A stretch of 64,000 nt of DNA from Flavobacterium psychrotrophum (GTDB taxonomy: Bacteria; Bacteroidota; Bacteroidia; Flavobacteriales; Flavobacteriaceae): assembly GCF_003403075.1 (NCBI RefSeq), contig NZ_CP031557.1, forward strand, positions 1,116,001-1,180,000. Direction: 5' to 3'. Within the stretch, counting starts at the first letter, position 1; each line of letters begins with the position of its first letter. The translations under genes were made by a program, and so were the position numbers. Of the stretch, positions 34,271 to 44,205 are shown piece by piece. The notes below the pieces were generated by a model that worked only from the letters and a program-made list of their open reading frames with translations, had not been told where the DNA came from and did not search any database.

Positions 34271-36445
34271 ATGAACAAACTACTATGGCTGTTCCTGCTA
34301 TCAGGTGCGGCTGCTACTGCCCAGCAAAACCTTACCATACAGCAGGCTACCTATGGTTCTTACCAGGAATTTGCCACAAAAGGCCTTTTGATGCCGCAAT
34401 GGAGGCCTAATACCCATACGCTTACTTATGTAGATGCGGGTTACACAAAACTGATGGCACGTACTGAAGCGGGTAACTGGTCAGAAAACGTACTGCTTTC
34501 GGTAGAAGATATAGCAAAGGCACTTCATGCAAAATTCCCGTCGGAGTCTTTTGAATTGAGGATGTTCCCTATGGACTACACCTGGAAAGATAAAACCAGT
34601 ATTTACTTTGAAACAGAAAATAGTTCAGGACAATACATGGTGCTTTTTGATATAGATGCAAAAGCTATTAAAAGCATTGTAGGATCTGGCGAGGGTACAG
34701 AAAAGCAAACCCTTGCGCCAAACGGCATTACGGCAGCTTGGCTTCAGGGCAATAATATTGTGATAAGCAAGGACGGTAAGCAGGTATTTGTTACCAAAGA
34801 TGCCGATAAAGGCATTGTAAACGGTACCGATTATGTGCACCGCCAGGAATTTGGTATTGATAAAGGGATGTGGTGGGCACCAGCCAGCGATAAGCTGCTA
34901 TATTATCGCAAAGACGAAACTATGGTAGCTAACTATCCGCTTGTACAATGGGGTGGGCGCATAGCCAGTGTAAAAGAAGATAAGTACCCAATGGCAGGTA
35001 TGAAGAGCGAGGAAGTTACCCTGGTGGTATATGACATTGCTTCAGGAAAAAATACCACGCTTAAAACAGAGGGGCCTAAAGAGCAATTCCTTACCAGTGT
35101 TACCTGGTCGCCAGATGGCAAACAGGTATATGTAGGTGTGCTGAACCGTGAGCAAAATCACCTGAAACTAAATAAATATGATGCTGCTACAGGTGCTTTT
35201 ATAAAAACATTGTTTGAGGAGCAGGCAACTACTTATGTAGAGCCATTGCACGGGCTTACTTTTGTACCGGGCAATAACAGCCAGTTCCTGTACCGTACCG
35301 AGAAGGAAGGCTATGAGCAATTATACCTTTATAATACCGATGGTAAACTGGTAAAGAAACTGGGCTACAAAGACGTAGTGGTAACAGGCGACATTACTTT
35401 TGACGCCGGCGCTAAAAATGTGTATTACACGGGTACGGCTAATAACGGCCTTGACAGGCAGTTGTTTAAAGTGGAGCTTAAATCGGGTAAAACAACACAG
35501 GTTACTACGGGCTCTGGTACGCATACTGCGATAGCAAGTACTGATGGTGCGTTTATAGAAGACAGCTTTAGCAGTACTACCACGCCAAACGATGTAAACA
35601 TCATAAGCACAAAAGGTGGTAAGATCAATAACCTGCTTAAAGCTGAAAATCCATACACGGGTAAAACAGTATTGCCTAAAATGGAACTGGTTACCATAAC
35701 CGCTGCCGATGGTAAAACGCCGCTAAACGGACGTATTATTTACCCGGCTAATTTTGATGCTGCTAAAAAATACCCGGTAATGGTATATGTTTATGGTGGC
35801 CCCCACGCGCAGCTTGTTACGAATAAGTGGCTGGGCGGTACAGGGTTGTTTGACTATTATATGGCACAACACGGTTATGTGGTGTTTACGGTAGACAACC
35901 GTGGCAGCGATGCCCGAGGCCGTGATTTTGAGCACGTAGTACACCGCAACCTTGGCGTTAACGAAATGGCCGACCAGATGAAAGGTGTAGACTATCTTAA
36001 ATCTAAAAGTTTTGTAGACCAGGACAGGATAGGTGTCTATGGCTGGAGCTTTGGTGGCTTTATGGCAACTTCGTTAATGACAGACCAGGCAGATACTTTT
36101 AAAGTAGGTGTTGCCGGTGGTCCGGTATGCGACTGGAAATTTTATGAGGTAATGTATGGCGAGCGCTATATGGATACTCCACAGGAAAATCCTGAAGGTT
36201 ATGATAAAGTAAATGTTATTAAAAAAGCACCTAAGCTAAAAGGGCACTTACTAATGATACATGGTGCGCAGGATAATGTAGTGGTGCAGCAACACAGTAT
36301 GGAGTTTATACAGGCGTGCATACAGGCAGGCAAACAGGTAGATTACTTTTTGTATCCTACGCACGAGCACAATGTGCGTGGCAAAGACCGTTACCACCTG
36401 AACCAAAAAATTGCTGACTACTTTGATACGTATCTAAAGAAGTAA
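34271..36445 (+). CDS. Secreted S9 family dipeptidyl peptidase IV-like enzyme
   Basis: 724 residues with a signal peptide ending AATAQ. The N-terminal beta-propeller (about 40-480) is followed by an alpha/beta hydrolase domain. The catalytic triad is Ser593 (GWSFGGF), Asp668 (GAQDNVV) and His700 (THEHNVRG). The propeller holds the family's YVHRQEFG and MWWAPASDKLLYYR elements. It should release N-terminal dipeptides, typically X-Pro, in the periplasm. It stands alone between a weak promoter-like TATCTTAG box and a strong bidirectional terminator. Confidence 0.93.
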   Translation: MNKLLWLFLLSGAAATAQQNLTIQQATYGSYQEFATKGLLMPQWRPNTHTLTYVDAGYTKLMARTEAGNWSENVLLSVEDIAKALHAKFPSESFELRMFPMDYTWKDKTSIYFETENSSGQYMVLFDIDAKAIKSIVGSGEGTEKQTLAPNGITAAWLQGNNIVISKDGKQVFVTKDADKGIVNGTDYVHRQEFGIDKGMWWAPASDKLLYYRKDETMVANYPLVQWGGRIASVKEDKYPMAGMKSEEVTLVVYDIASGKNTTLKTEGPKEQFLTSVTWSPDGKQVYVGVLNREQNHLKLNKYDAATGAFIKTLFEEQATTYVEPLHGLTFVPGNNSQFLYRTEKEGYEQLYLYNTDGKLVKKLGYKDVVVTGDITFDAGAKNVYYTGTANNGLDRQLFKVELKSGKTTQVTTGSGTHTAIASTDGAFIEDSFSSTTTPNDVNIISTKGGKINNLLKAENPYTGKTVLPKMELVTITAADGKTPLNGRIIYPANFDAAKKYPVMVYVYGGPHAQLVTNKWLGGTGLFDYYMAQHGYVVFTVDNRGSDARGRDFEHVVHRNLGVNEMADQMKGVDYLKSKSFVDQDRIGVYGWSFGGFMATSLMTDQADTFKVGVAGGPVCDWKFYEVMYGERYMDTPQENPEGYDKVNVIKKAPKLKGHLLMIHGAQDNVVVQQHSMEFIQACIQAGKQVDYFLYPTHEHNVRGKDRYHLNQKIADYFDTYLKK

Positions 36446-36502
36446 TTATTTTGTCATGGAAACAGATGTTTGAATATCATCCATAGCGACATTAGATAAT
36501 AA

Positions 36503-36537
36503 AAAAACGGCTGCCTGAAATTCAGGCAGCCGTTTTT
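36503..36537. terminator. Bidirectional terminator between convergent genes
   Basis: 17-bp perfect arms (AAAAACGGCTGCCTGAA and its complement) around a single base, with A-run and T-run ends serving both the peptidase and the receptor genes. Confidence 0.9.
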
Positions 36538-36563
36538 GCTTTGGGCGATTAAAATTTTAAGGT

Positions 36564-39065
36564 CTATCCTCCCATATATTCATCACCACCACTTTCCTGG
36601 CGTTGGCGCTGTTGTTCTTTTTGTTTGTCTGCCTTACTCATGTTAAAGCGGTATGTAAACGATAATGTAACCTGCCTTACACGCCATTGCATTTCACTGT
36701 ACGATTCTACCTGTCCTGCAATGTAAGTTTCATTCTTCATCTTGCGTGAGTTAAAAATATCCTGCACGTTAAGGGCTATAGTAGCCTTGTCTTTAAGGAT
36801 GTCTTTGCTTAGCGAGGTATTTAAGCCTGCCTGTGCACGGCGCTTGCCTTGTGCACTTTTTTGCGGAGCTTCATACTGGCCGTTTAGCTGCCAGTCTATT
36901 TTGTATGGAAGCGTTATTTTAGAGTTAATACGGCTTGTCCAGGTGTAGGCTGTAAAGTTAAAATCCTGGAAATCGGTAATGGTTTCTCCTGTGGTTGCAT
37001 CCTGATAGCTAAAGGTGTAATCGCCTTTTGTCTGGTTACGGAAGAAGTTAAAGTTACTGTTTATCCTCCACCATTTAAACGGATTGTAATTTACATTAAA
37101 TTCAAAACCAAAACGGTACTCTTTAGCAAGGTTAATAGGGGTAGTAAGGGTTATAGGAGTGCCATCGGCTGTTTGTCCCTGTACGGAACGAACGAACTGG
37201 AATGTATCGTCGGTAGCATTAAGGTAAGCTGAGGTGCTTAGTGTTACTTTCTGCCATTTTTTAAGGTAGGCCAGGTCTATAGCATGGGTTTTAGACGGAT
37301 TAAGGTCCGGGTTACCCCTAAACAGGTTAATGTTACTCTGTAAGCCTGAGAACGGGTTAAGGAACCTGCCACGCGGACGGTTAATGCGTCGGCTATAGCT
37401 AAGCGTAAGGTTACTGCCTCCCGAAAATTCGTATCCTAAAAACGCACTTGGGAAAAAGTTATTATAGCGTTTGTTGTGGTAGTCGTTAAGGTTAAGCTGG
37501 TTTACATCAATATTAGAATCTTCCCAACGAAGGCCTGCCATATAAGAAAACTTGCCTATTTTGCTGCCGTACTGTGTATAAAGGGCATTTACCTTTTCTT
37601 TATATTCCAGTATGTTACTGTAGTTTGGATTATTTACCCACTCTAAACCTTCAAGATTTTCGGCTAATGCATCCGTCTTTATGGTAGAAAAACTACCACG
37701 GTAACCCGCTTCAAATTTACCGTTATCGCCTATTGGTAATGTATAATCTGCCTGTACAAGGCCACGGTCTTCGTTTTGGTCGTTTTTAGTACGCTGATAA
37801 CTATCTCCGGAGGTATCAGCTGCGTTTAATATCATATCAGATATATTGGCATCTGCATCATCAATATTTTTAGATACTGATGCATCTATCTTAAGCTCAT
37901 GCCCGTCTTTATTAAACTTTTTAAGAAAGCTGGTTGCATAGTTTACGTTGCTTTCTTCACTATCCTCGGCATTATAACGAAAACGTGTATTGTTAAAGGT
38001 ACCATCGGCAAAGTAATTATCATAGTAGGTTTTAGATGGGTTATCACCTATGTTACGACGTACACTAACAGAGTTTGTCCAGGTAAAAGTACTGTCTATA
38101 AACCATTCAAGCCCCAGGCTGGCATTAAAACCTTTACGCAGGCGCTCGTTAGTACGACGCTCGTTAGTATAGCTTGTAGTATTGTTATCTTCATCAAGGT
38201 AACGGCTGTTTGTAAACGAGTTACCCGGATTGTTACGGTAGTTGTAGCCTATGTTGCTAAACAGGTTAAAGTTGTCTCCCCTGTAGTTAAGGTTAGTACT
38301 TACACCATGGTTAGCAGGATCTCCTGTATTTGCAATTACAGAGCCGTTAAAGCCGTTTGCTTTTCCTTTTTTAAGTACAATGTTTACAATACCACCACCA
38401 CCTTCGGCATCGTAGCGTGCAGATGGATTGGTGATAACCTCTACCTTATCTACAGAGTCTGCGGGTAGCAGGCGCAGTGTTTCGGCTACATTACTACCTG
38501 CAAGGTTACTTGGGCGCCCGTCTATAAGTATGGTAACGCTCTGGTTACCACGCAGTGCCACATTACCCTCGGCATCTACAGATAATGACGGTACGTTATC
38601 AAGCACATCGCTAACTGTACCGCCTTTAACCATCATGTCGTTGCCCACAGTATACACACGCTTGTCTAATTTTATCTCTACAGTGCTGCGTTCTGCGGTA
38701 ATTTCTACACCTTTAAGCACAGTGGCATCTGGCGCCATGGTTACTGTACCCAGATTAATATCGGTGTTTATTTGTTTGCCCGTTACAAGTACAGGCTTAA
38801 ATGATATAAAATCGTATTTAACGTTGTAAATGCCTGGTTTTACCTCAAGGATAAATTCGCCTTTGGCATCGGTAAGGCCTCCGCCTACGGTTACATTGTC
38901 TACGGTTTGTATAATTACGTTAGTAAATTCTAAAGGTTGTTTGCTACCCTCCTCAATTACCTTTCCGGTAACTTTTACGGTGCCGCCTCCGGGTGGATTT
39001 TGCGCCATCGCCGTAAAAACGGTAAGCAACAATGCAACTAAAAATGTGTTTTTAAGATGTTTCAT
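36564..39065 (-). CDS. TonB-dependent-like outer-membrane receptor
   Basis: 833 residues from the ATG at 39065, which gives a signal peptide (TVFTAMAQ). A carboxypeptidase-regulatory-like beta-sandwich (about 28-110: VKVTGKVIEEGSKQPLEF) precedes the plug domain (SDVLDNVPSLSVDAEGNVAL, PSARYDAEGGGGIVNIVLKK). An outer-membrane beta-barrel of the OMP_b-brl_3 type follows and ends in a Gln/Arg-rich tail. No SusD partner lies next to it, so this is probably not a glycan PUL; the ligand could be a peptide, metal chelate or other nutrient. Confidence 0.9.
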   Translation of the reverse strand: MKHLKNTFLVALLLTVFTAMAQNPPGGGTVKVTGKVIEEGSKQPLEFTNVIIQTVDNVTVGGGLTDAKGEFILEVKPGIYNVKYDFISFKPVLVTGKQINTDINLGTVTMAPDATVLKGVEITAERSTVEIKLDKRVYTVGNDMMVKGGTVSDVLDNVPSLSVDAEGNVALRGNQSVTILIDGRPSNLAGSNVAETLRLLPADSVDKVEVITNPSARYDAEGGGGIVNIVLKKGKANGFNGSVIANTGDPANHGVSTNLNYRGDNFNLFSNIGYNYRNNPGNSFTNSRYLDEDNNTTSYTNERRTNERLRKGFNASLGLEWFIDSTFTWTNSVSVRRNIGDNPSKTYYDNYFADGTFNNTRFRYNAEDSEESNVNYATSFLKKFNKDGHELKIDASVSKNIDDADANISDMILNAADTSGDSYQRTKNDQNEDRGLVQADYTLPIGDNGKFEAGYRGSFSTIKTDALAENLEGLEWVNNPNYSNILEYKEKVNALYTQYGSKIGKFSYMAGLRWEDSNIDVNQLNLNDYHNKRYNNFFPSAFLGYEFSGGSNLTLSYSRRINRPRGRFLNPFSGLQSNINLFRGNPDLNPSKTHAIDLAYLKKWQKVTLSTSAYLNATDDTFQFVRSVQGQTADGTPITLTTPINLAKEYRFGFEFNVNYNPFKWWRINSNFNFFRNQTKGDYTFSYQDATTGETITDFQDFNFTAYTWTSRINSKITLPYKIDWQLNGQYEAPQKSAQGKRRAQAGLNTSLSKDILKDKATIALNVQDIFNSRKMKNETYIAGQVESYSEMQWRVRQVTLSFTYRFNMSKADKQKEQQRQRQESGGDEYMGG

Positions 39066-39156
39066 GAAAAATAGTATAGTAAGTATTTGATGATGCACAT
39101 TTGACACACAAAGTGCGCCAGGGTTTAATGTGTAAGTCTTAAAGATGTGTTAAAAG

Positions 39157-39498
39157 TTACAGTATTTCCTGTACCTTTTCGGCGGGGCGGGCTATAACAG
39201 CCTTATCACCATTTATAACTATGGGGCGTTCTATAAGGTTAGGATGTTGTACCATAGCATCAATAACCTGGTCTGTAATAAGGTCTTTACCTTTGTAGTT
39301 TTGTTTCCAGATTTCTTCTTTTTGTCGCACAAGGTCAATGGGTTTTATACCCAGTTTGGCTATAATGGCAGTAAGTTCATCCTTTGTAGGAGGCGTGTCA
39401 AGATATTTATGTATGGTAAACGGCAGGTTCAGAGATTCAATAAGTTGCAGCCCTTCGCGCGATTTACTGCAGCGTGGGTTATGGTATATAGTAAGCAT
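39157..39498 (-). CDS. ArsC/YfgD family thioredoxin-fold protein
   Basis: 113 residues matching the glutaredoxin-dependent arsenate reductase family: catalytic Cys10 in HNPRCSKSREGL, and the C-terminal block ERPIVINGDKAVIARPAEKV with its conserved arginines. The YfgD-like subgroup is found in many genomes without arsenic operons. No arsB, arsR or arsH is near, so arsenate may not be its substrate. It is divergent from the CAAX protease gene (79-bp gap). Confidence 0.88.
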   Translation of the reverse strand: MLTIYHNPRCSKSREGLQLIESLNLPFTIHKYLDTPPTKDELTAIIAKLGIKPIDLVRQKEEIWKQNYKGKDLITDQVIDAMVQHPNLIERPIVINGDKAVIARPAEKVQEIL

Positions 39499-39577
39499 TA
39501 ATAGTTATTTTGGGCAAAGGTATGGCTTATTTGCGGTAAAATTAAGCTACCTTAGTAACAACAAATTCTTAAGATTT

Positions 39578-40507
39578 ATGTACATAGAACAGGCTTACAA
39601 CAAGCGTTTTGACTTTGGAAAGTACCTTCCCATCCCCATAATGTTCTTTCTGCTTATGCTGCTAAATTATGTAGTAATTATAGCGCTTGACATGGATACC
39701 GAAAAATTAATGCGCGACGAAATAGCCAGAACCGGCGAAATGCAGGTGTTTGTTACGGCAGTAGCACCGTTGGCATTTTTTCTGCTCATGCTGCTTGTCT
39801 GGGTAAAGTTTTTCCATAAGCAAAGCATCCGTAGCCTTACCACATCTCGACCACGGGTAAGCTGGAAACGCATCTTCTTTTCATTCTTTCTTTGGGGAAT
39901 AGCCAGTGGTGCATCTATAGTGGCATCATATTACTTATCTCCCGAAAGTTTCGAACTCAATTTTCAGCTCAAGCCGTTTCTTATACTTGCGGCAGTATCT
40001 ATAGTATTAATACCCATGCAAACCAGTTTTGAAGAATACCTGTTTAGGGGCTACCTTATGCAGGGACTGGGCATTGCCACGCGCAGCCGTTTGTTTCCGC
40101 TGTTGTTTACATCAATAATGTTTGGGCTTATGCACATTGCCAACCCCGAGGTTGAAAAAATGGGGTATCTGGTATTGGTGTTTTACATTGGTACGGGTTT
40201 ATTCCTGGGCATTATTACCCTTATGGATGAGGGTATGGAACTTGCCCTGGGCTTTCATGCCGCCAATAACCTTGTGGCCTGCCTGCTTGTAACATCTGAA
40301 TGGAGCGCACTGCAAACGCCATCCGTATTTAAAGATACGTCTGAACCATCGGCAGGATTTGATATATTACTGCCTGTAATTATATTTTACCCTATATTGC
40401 TTATTGTTTTTGCTAAAGTATTTAAGTGGACCAACTGGAAAGAGAAACTAACCGGTAAAGTGATATTAACCCCTAAAAACGAACTTGAAACTACAGGCCA
40501 TGAATAA
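39578..40507 (+). CDS. CPBP family intramembrane glutamic endopeptidase (CAAX protease-like)
   Basis: 309 residues from the ATG at 39578; the frame is open further upstream but that part would run through the ArsC gene. Six to eight membrane helices are visible. The active-site set is Glu152-Glu153 with Arg157 (EEYLFRGYL), His186 (MHIANPE) and His227 with Asn230/231 (FHAANN). Bacterial members cleave or modify membrane proteins; targets are mostly unknown. Its stop overlaps the likely start of the ligase gene by 8 bases, so it is co-translated with menE. Confidence 0.88.
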   Translation: MYIEQAYNKRFDFGKYLPIPIMFFLLMLLNYVVIIALDMDTEKLMRDEIARTGEMQVFVTAVAPLAFFLLMLLVWVKFFHKQSIRSLTTSRPRVSWKRIFFSFFLWGIASGASIVASYYLSPESFELNFQLKPFLILAAVSIVLIPMQTSFEEYLFRGYLMQGLGIATRSRLFPLLFTSIMFGLMHIANPEVEKMGYLVLVFYIGTGLFLGIITLMDEGMELALGFHAANNLVACLLVTSEWSALQTPSVFKDTSEPSAGFDILLPVIIFYPILLIVFAKVFKWTNWKEKLTGKVILTPKNELETTGHE

Positions 40508-41555
40508 TTATATGTATGAAAGCGGATTTGTACACCCGCGTTTCAGGCTAAACGGCATTTTTTTAGATAAAGAAAGCCTGCTAAGGGTGGCATACGATTT
40601 TATTAAGGAGGGTGCAGATTTTGAAAGAGCTACCGGCGCTTTCCTGCTGGACTGGTTTGACGACAAGCCGTATGTACAAATGAAAACATCTGGTACTACG
40701 GGTACGCCTAAAACCATGAAGTTGCTCAAGCGGCACATGGTGAATTCTGCATTGGCTACAGCCGATTTTTTTGAAGCCGGTACTAATGCCCGTGCACTGC
40801 ATTGCCTGTCGTCGCAGTTTGTGGCCGGTAAAATGATGCTGGTACGTGCTATAATTGTTGGATGGGACATTTACCTGGCAGCACCTTCTTCTGTTTTGTT
40901 AGAAAAAGATGAAAGGCAGTATGACTTCGCGGCGCTGGTGCCACTCCAGGCAGAATATAGCTTTGAAAGGCTTTCGCAGATTAAAAAAATAATATTGGGA
41001 GGCGGCAAAGTAAGCCCGGCGCTGGCTGCCCGTTTACAGCAATTGCCCATTGATATCTGGGAAACCTATGCCATGACCGAAACTGTAACTCACATTGCTG
41101 CAAAGAGGGTGGGGGACCCCGCATTCACAACATTGCCTGATGTAAGTATAGGCACTGATGCGCGTGGTTGCCTGGCAATCGATGCGCCAAAAGTAACAGA
41201 TGGTATTGTAGTTACAAACGATCTTGTAGACATTATAAATGATACTCATTTTGTATGGCTTGGCCGGTTTGATAATGTTATAAACAGTGGCGGTATTAAG
41301 CTCTACCCTGAGCAGATAGAAGAAAAGTTATCCCATAACATACAGCCGCGTTATTTTGTTTATGGCCTGCCCGATGATACATTAGGTGAGAGACTCGTAC
41401 TTGTAATAGAAGGTGAGTCTTTTACACTAGGTGAAGTGGTATTTGAAGGTTTAGATAAATATGAAAAACCGAAAGAGGTGCTGTTTGTTACTGAATTTAT
41501 CGAAACAGGTTCGGGCAAAATACAGCGGGCTGAAACACTTAAAACTATAGGTTAA
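40500..41555 (+). CDS. menE: O-succinylbenzoate-CoA ligase
   Basis: About 351 residues of the adenylate-forming superfamily. The P-loop-like motif is TSGTTGTPK, followed by YAMTETVTHIA and the hinge GRFDNVINSGGIKLYPEQIEEKL. The C-terminal catalytic Lys is in TGSGKIQRAETLK. The short length is the usual form of MenE in Flavobacteria. It activates o-succinylbenzoate with CoA for menaquinone synthesis. The ATG at 40500 overlaps the upstream stop; the ATG at 40512 is an alternative. Without other men genes beside it, the substrate is inferred from family and length. Confidence 0.82.
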   Translation: MNNYMYESGFVHPRFRLNGIFLDKESLLRVAYDFIKEGADFERATGAFLLDWFDDKPYVQMKTSGTTGTPKTMKLLKRHMVNSALATADFFEAGTNARALHCLSSQFVAGKMMLVRAIIVGWDIYLAAPSSVLLEKDERQYDFAALVPLQAEYSFERLSQIKKIILGGGKVSPALAARLQQLPIDIWETYAMTETVTHIAAKRVGDPAFTTLPDVSIGTDARGCLAIDAPKVTDGIVVTNDLVDIINDTHFVWLGRFDNVINSGGIKLYPEQIEEKLSHNIQPRYFVYGLPDDTLGERLVLVIEGESFTLGEVVFEGLDKYEKPKEVLFVTEFIETGSGKIQRAETLKTIG

Positions 41556-41635
41556 TCTCGTGTTAAATGATATTGATTTAAAAAGAAGCAATTAATTGGT
41601 TCGTACCTTTATTGTATTATTTTAATTACAATAAC

Positions 41636-42397
41636 ATGAACCGTTTAAAAGATAAAGTCGCCGTTATAACCGGTGGCGCAGGAAGTATTGGTAAGGCTAC
41701 GGCCAAATTGTTTTTAGCACATGGCGCTAAAGTAATGCTGGTAGACCTGGGAGAAGACGCGCTTAAAGAAGCTATAGCCGAACTGGGGTCTGAAAATGTA
41801 GCTTATACTGTAGCCGATGTTACAAAATTTGCCGATGCCGAAAACTATGCTCAAAAGACCGTTGAGAGATTTGGCGCTATTGATGTTTTCTTTAATAATG
41901 CAGGTATTGAAGGGGTGGTAAAACCACTTACCGAATATCCGGAAGATGTATTTGATAAAGTACTTGCCGTAAATGTAAAGGGTGTATGGTTTGGTAACAA
42001 GGCCGTTTATCCTAAAATGAATGATGGTGGCAGTATTATCATCTCATCATCTGTGGCAGGGCTATCCGGAACTGCCGGTACGCTGGCCTATACAACCAGC
42101 AAGCACGCTGTTATAGGCCTGATGAAAGTAAGCGCACTGGAATTTGCCGAACGCAAAATACGTGTAAACACGGTAAACCCATCGCCGGTTGATAACCGCA
42201 TGATGCGATCGTTAGAAGAAGGTTTTGCTCCTGGCCATGCAGCAGCGGTAAAAGCCGATCTTGAGAAAACAATTCCGCTGGCACGCTATGCCCAGCCCGA
42301 AGAAATTAGTGCCATGGTACTTTTTCTTGCCTCAGATGACAGTAAATTTATTACCGGAACCTACAACCGTGTAGATGGTGGTATGGGCGCGAAGTAG
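41636..42397 (+). CDS. Short-chain dehydrogenase/reductase
   Basis: 253 residues of the classical SDR family. The NAD(P)-binding motif is TGGAGSIG (12-19), the second block is NNAG (87-90), and the catalytic set is Asn113, a Ser in ISSSVAG (137-139), Tyr152 and Lys156 (AYTTSKHA). The acidic residue after the second beta strand (VDLGED) suggests NAD rather than NADP. The C-terminal FITGTYNRVDGGMGAK is typical of 3-oxoacyl-ACP reductase-like members. The substrate is unknown. The start is the internal ATG at 41636. Confidence 0.9.
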   Translation: MNRLKDKVAVITGGAGSIGKATAKLFLAHGAKVMLVDLGEDALKEAIAELGSENVAYTVADVTKFADAENYAQKTVERFGAIDVFFNNAGIEGVVKPLTEYPEDVFDKVLAVNVKGVWFGNKAVYPKMNDGGSIIISSSVAGLSGTAGTLAYTTSKHAVIGLMKVSALEFAERKIRVNTVNPSPVDNRMMRSLEEGFAPGHAAAVKADLEKTIPLARYAQPEEISAMVLFLASDDSKFITGTYNRVDGGMGAK

Positions 42398-42420
42398 TTA
42401 AGTGTAATTAAGCCTAAAAT

Positions 42421-42455
42421 AAAAATGCCATTGATCTGAAGTCAATGGCATTTTT
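42421..42455. terminator. Bidirectional terminator between convergent genes
   Basis: 14-bp perfect arms AAAAATGCCATTGA/TCAATGGCATTTTT with a 7-base loop, between the SDR and M1 peptidase genes. Confidence 0.9.
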
Positions 42456-42482
42456 GTTTTATCGTATAATTTGATCCATATA

Positions 42483-42520
42483 GAGATTTCTCCACTTCGC
42501 TGCGCTGCGGTCGAAATGGA
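42483..42520. repeat. Possible interspersed repeat (CACTTCGCTGCGCTGCGGTC core)
   Basis: A 38-bp stretch reading GAGATTTCTCCACTTCGCTG and then CGCTGCGGTCGAAATGGA sits between a terminator and the M1 gene end. I recall close variants of this GC-rich core flanked by GAGATTTCTC and GAAATG in Bacteroidetes intergenic regions, as interspersed repeats. Only one copy is seen in this window. Confidence 0.45.
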
Positions 42521-42537
42521 AGAATACACATCTTTTG

Positions 42538-44154
42538 TTATAAGGTATTAACTTTGATATAGAACCGAAGGTTTGCTACCTGTACATCGCTAAAACTTTT
42601 AGCTGTAGTTTTTTGTTTCTGCCAGGTTTGTGTACCGTTAAGGCGAATTATCTTACCATTTACTGTAATATCTACCGGCATGGCAAAGTTAGGTTCGTTG
42701 GCTTTCCATCGGTACTCAAGGTTACCGGCGGTAAGTTTCATTTCCAGTATAGGAATTTCGGTATAACGCAGGTATTGGTTGAATATAGGGGTAAGATTCA
42801 TACCTGTTTGCTTGTTAAAAAAGTCGGTTACATCTTTAGTGTCTATAACCTTCTTTTTAAACGTAGTAGAAAAGTCATAAATTATCTTCCACCATTTATT
42901 ATCATCGTTTACAATGCTGCGCAGGGTATTAATCATCAGGGCACCTTTAAAATACTTGTCGCCGCTGCCTTCATCATTCACCCCAAAGATACCTACTGCA
43001 GGTTTGTCATTCTGTACGTTTTGGCGCTGCCCGTTAATGTAGTTAAGAGCATCATCATAGCTCCTTGTGCATTCTACAAACACGGTTTCGCTATAAGTAG
43101 TAAAGCCCTCGTGTATCCACATATCGGCTATGTCTTTACTGGTAATGCTGTTACCAAACCATTCGTGCCCGCTTTCGTGTACTATAATATAATCAAAGTT
43201 ATTGCCCAGGCCCGTGTATGAAAGATCCATACCCATATAGCCCATTTTGTATTTGTTGCCATAAGCCACGGCACTCTGGTGTTCCATACCCAGGTAAGGG
43301 GTTTCTACCAGTTTGTAGCCGTCTTCCCTAAAAGGGTAAGGGCCAAATTTTTGCTCAAAACATTGGAGCATGGTCTTAACCTGTGTAAACTGCTTTTTAG
43401 CTTTCTCTTCGTTAGCGCGAAGTACATAATAATCAAGGTCAAGCCCGTTTTGGGTATCATGAATGTGTGCGTAATCAGCAATGTTTACGGTAATGTCATA
43501 ATTGTTGATTGGGTTTTTTACCTCCCAATCCCAACGGGTATAGCCATTTTTAAGATCGGTACTGCCTGTAAAGCGGCCGTTGCTTACGTTCATCAATCCA
43601 TTTGGTACAGCTACTTTAATGGTTGCACCACGATCAGGCTCATCCGTCTGGTGGTCTTTAACAGGATACCAAAGGCTTGCGCCGGTACCCTGTACGGCAA
43701 CGCCTACCCATGGTTTGCCTGCTCCATCTTTTGTAAATACAAAACCACCATCCCACGGGGCATTTTTAGCAATTACCGGATTACCTGAATAATAAAAACG
43801 TATGGTTTCTTCACTGCCTTTTTCAAGCTTTTTAGGGAATGTTATAAATACAGCATCATTATCGCGCTTATAGGTAAGCTTTTGTTTGTTGTATACAATG
43901 CTGTCTACCTTCATATTCTCAAAAAGGTCTACCTGTATTTTAGATGTAGCAGTAACGGTATTAAATACAATCTCGTTATAGCCTTTAATAAATTTTTTAT
44001 CAATGTCTATGGTAATATCCAGGCCATAATGCTGTACATCATAACTGGTACGCTCAGGTCGCAGGCCACCCTGCAGGCTGTCGCGCCTTGTAAAGTGCTG
44101 GGCAGATGCGGTAATAGCAAGTAGTAAAACAGGTAGCAATAACCTTTTTTTCAT
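42538..44154 (-). CDS. Secreted M1 family metallopeptidase, copy B
   Basis: 538 residues with a signal peptide ending ITASAQ. Zinc ligands are His326-Glu327-SG-His330 and Glu349 (WIHEGFTTY). The exopeptidase loop reads LGMEHQSAVAYGN in place of the classical GAMEN (Glu291). It lacks the long helical C-terminal domain of copy A. It should be a periplasmic aminopeptidase of the short Bacteroidetes type. The bidirectional terminator at 42421-42455 marks its 3' end. Confidence 0.92.
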   Translation of the reverse strand: MKKRLLLPVLLLAITASAQHFTRRDSLQGGLRPERTSYDVQHYGLDITIDIDKKFIKGYNEIVFNTVTATSKIQVDLFENMKVDSIVYNKQKLTYKRDNDAVFITFPKKLEKGSEETIRFYYSGNPVIAKNAPWDGGFVFTKDGAGKPWVGVAVQGTGASLWYPVKDHQTDEPDRGATIKVAVPNGLMNVSNGRFTGSTDLKNGYTRWDWEVKNPINNYDITVNIADYAHIHDTQNGLDLDYYVLRANEEKAKKQFTQVKTMLQCFEQKFGPYPFREDGYKLVETPYLGMEHQSAVAYGNKYKMGYMGMDLSYTGLGNNFDYIIVHESGHEWFGNSITSKDIADMWIHEGFTTYSETVFVECTRSYDDALNYINGQRQNVQNDKPAVGIFGVNDEGSGDKYFKGALMINTLRSIVNDDNKWWKIIYDFSTTFKKKVIDTKDVTDFFNKQTGMNLTPIFNQYLRYTEIPILEMKLTAGNLEYRWKANEPNFAMPVDITVNGKIIRLNGTQTWQKQKTTAKSFSDVQVANLRFYIKVNTL

Positions 44155-44205
44155 AGTAGGGGAAAGTTTAATAATTGGTAGCTAAAGGTACGGATTTGTT
44201 ACAAA

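Noticed and set aside
36564..39065. Outer-membrane receptor as SusC of a glycan utilisation locus
   Set aside because: No SusD-like lipoprotein or glycoside hydrolase is adjacent.
39157..39498. Arsenic-resistance operon
   Set aside because: Only the ArsC-like gene is present; no arsR, arsB or arsH is seen, and the YfgD-like subgroup occurs widely without them.
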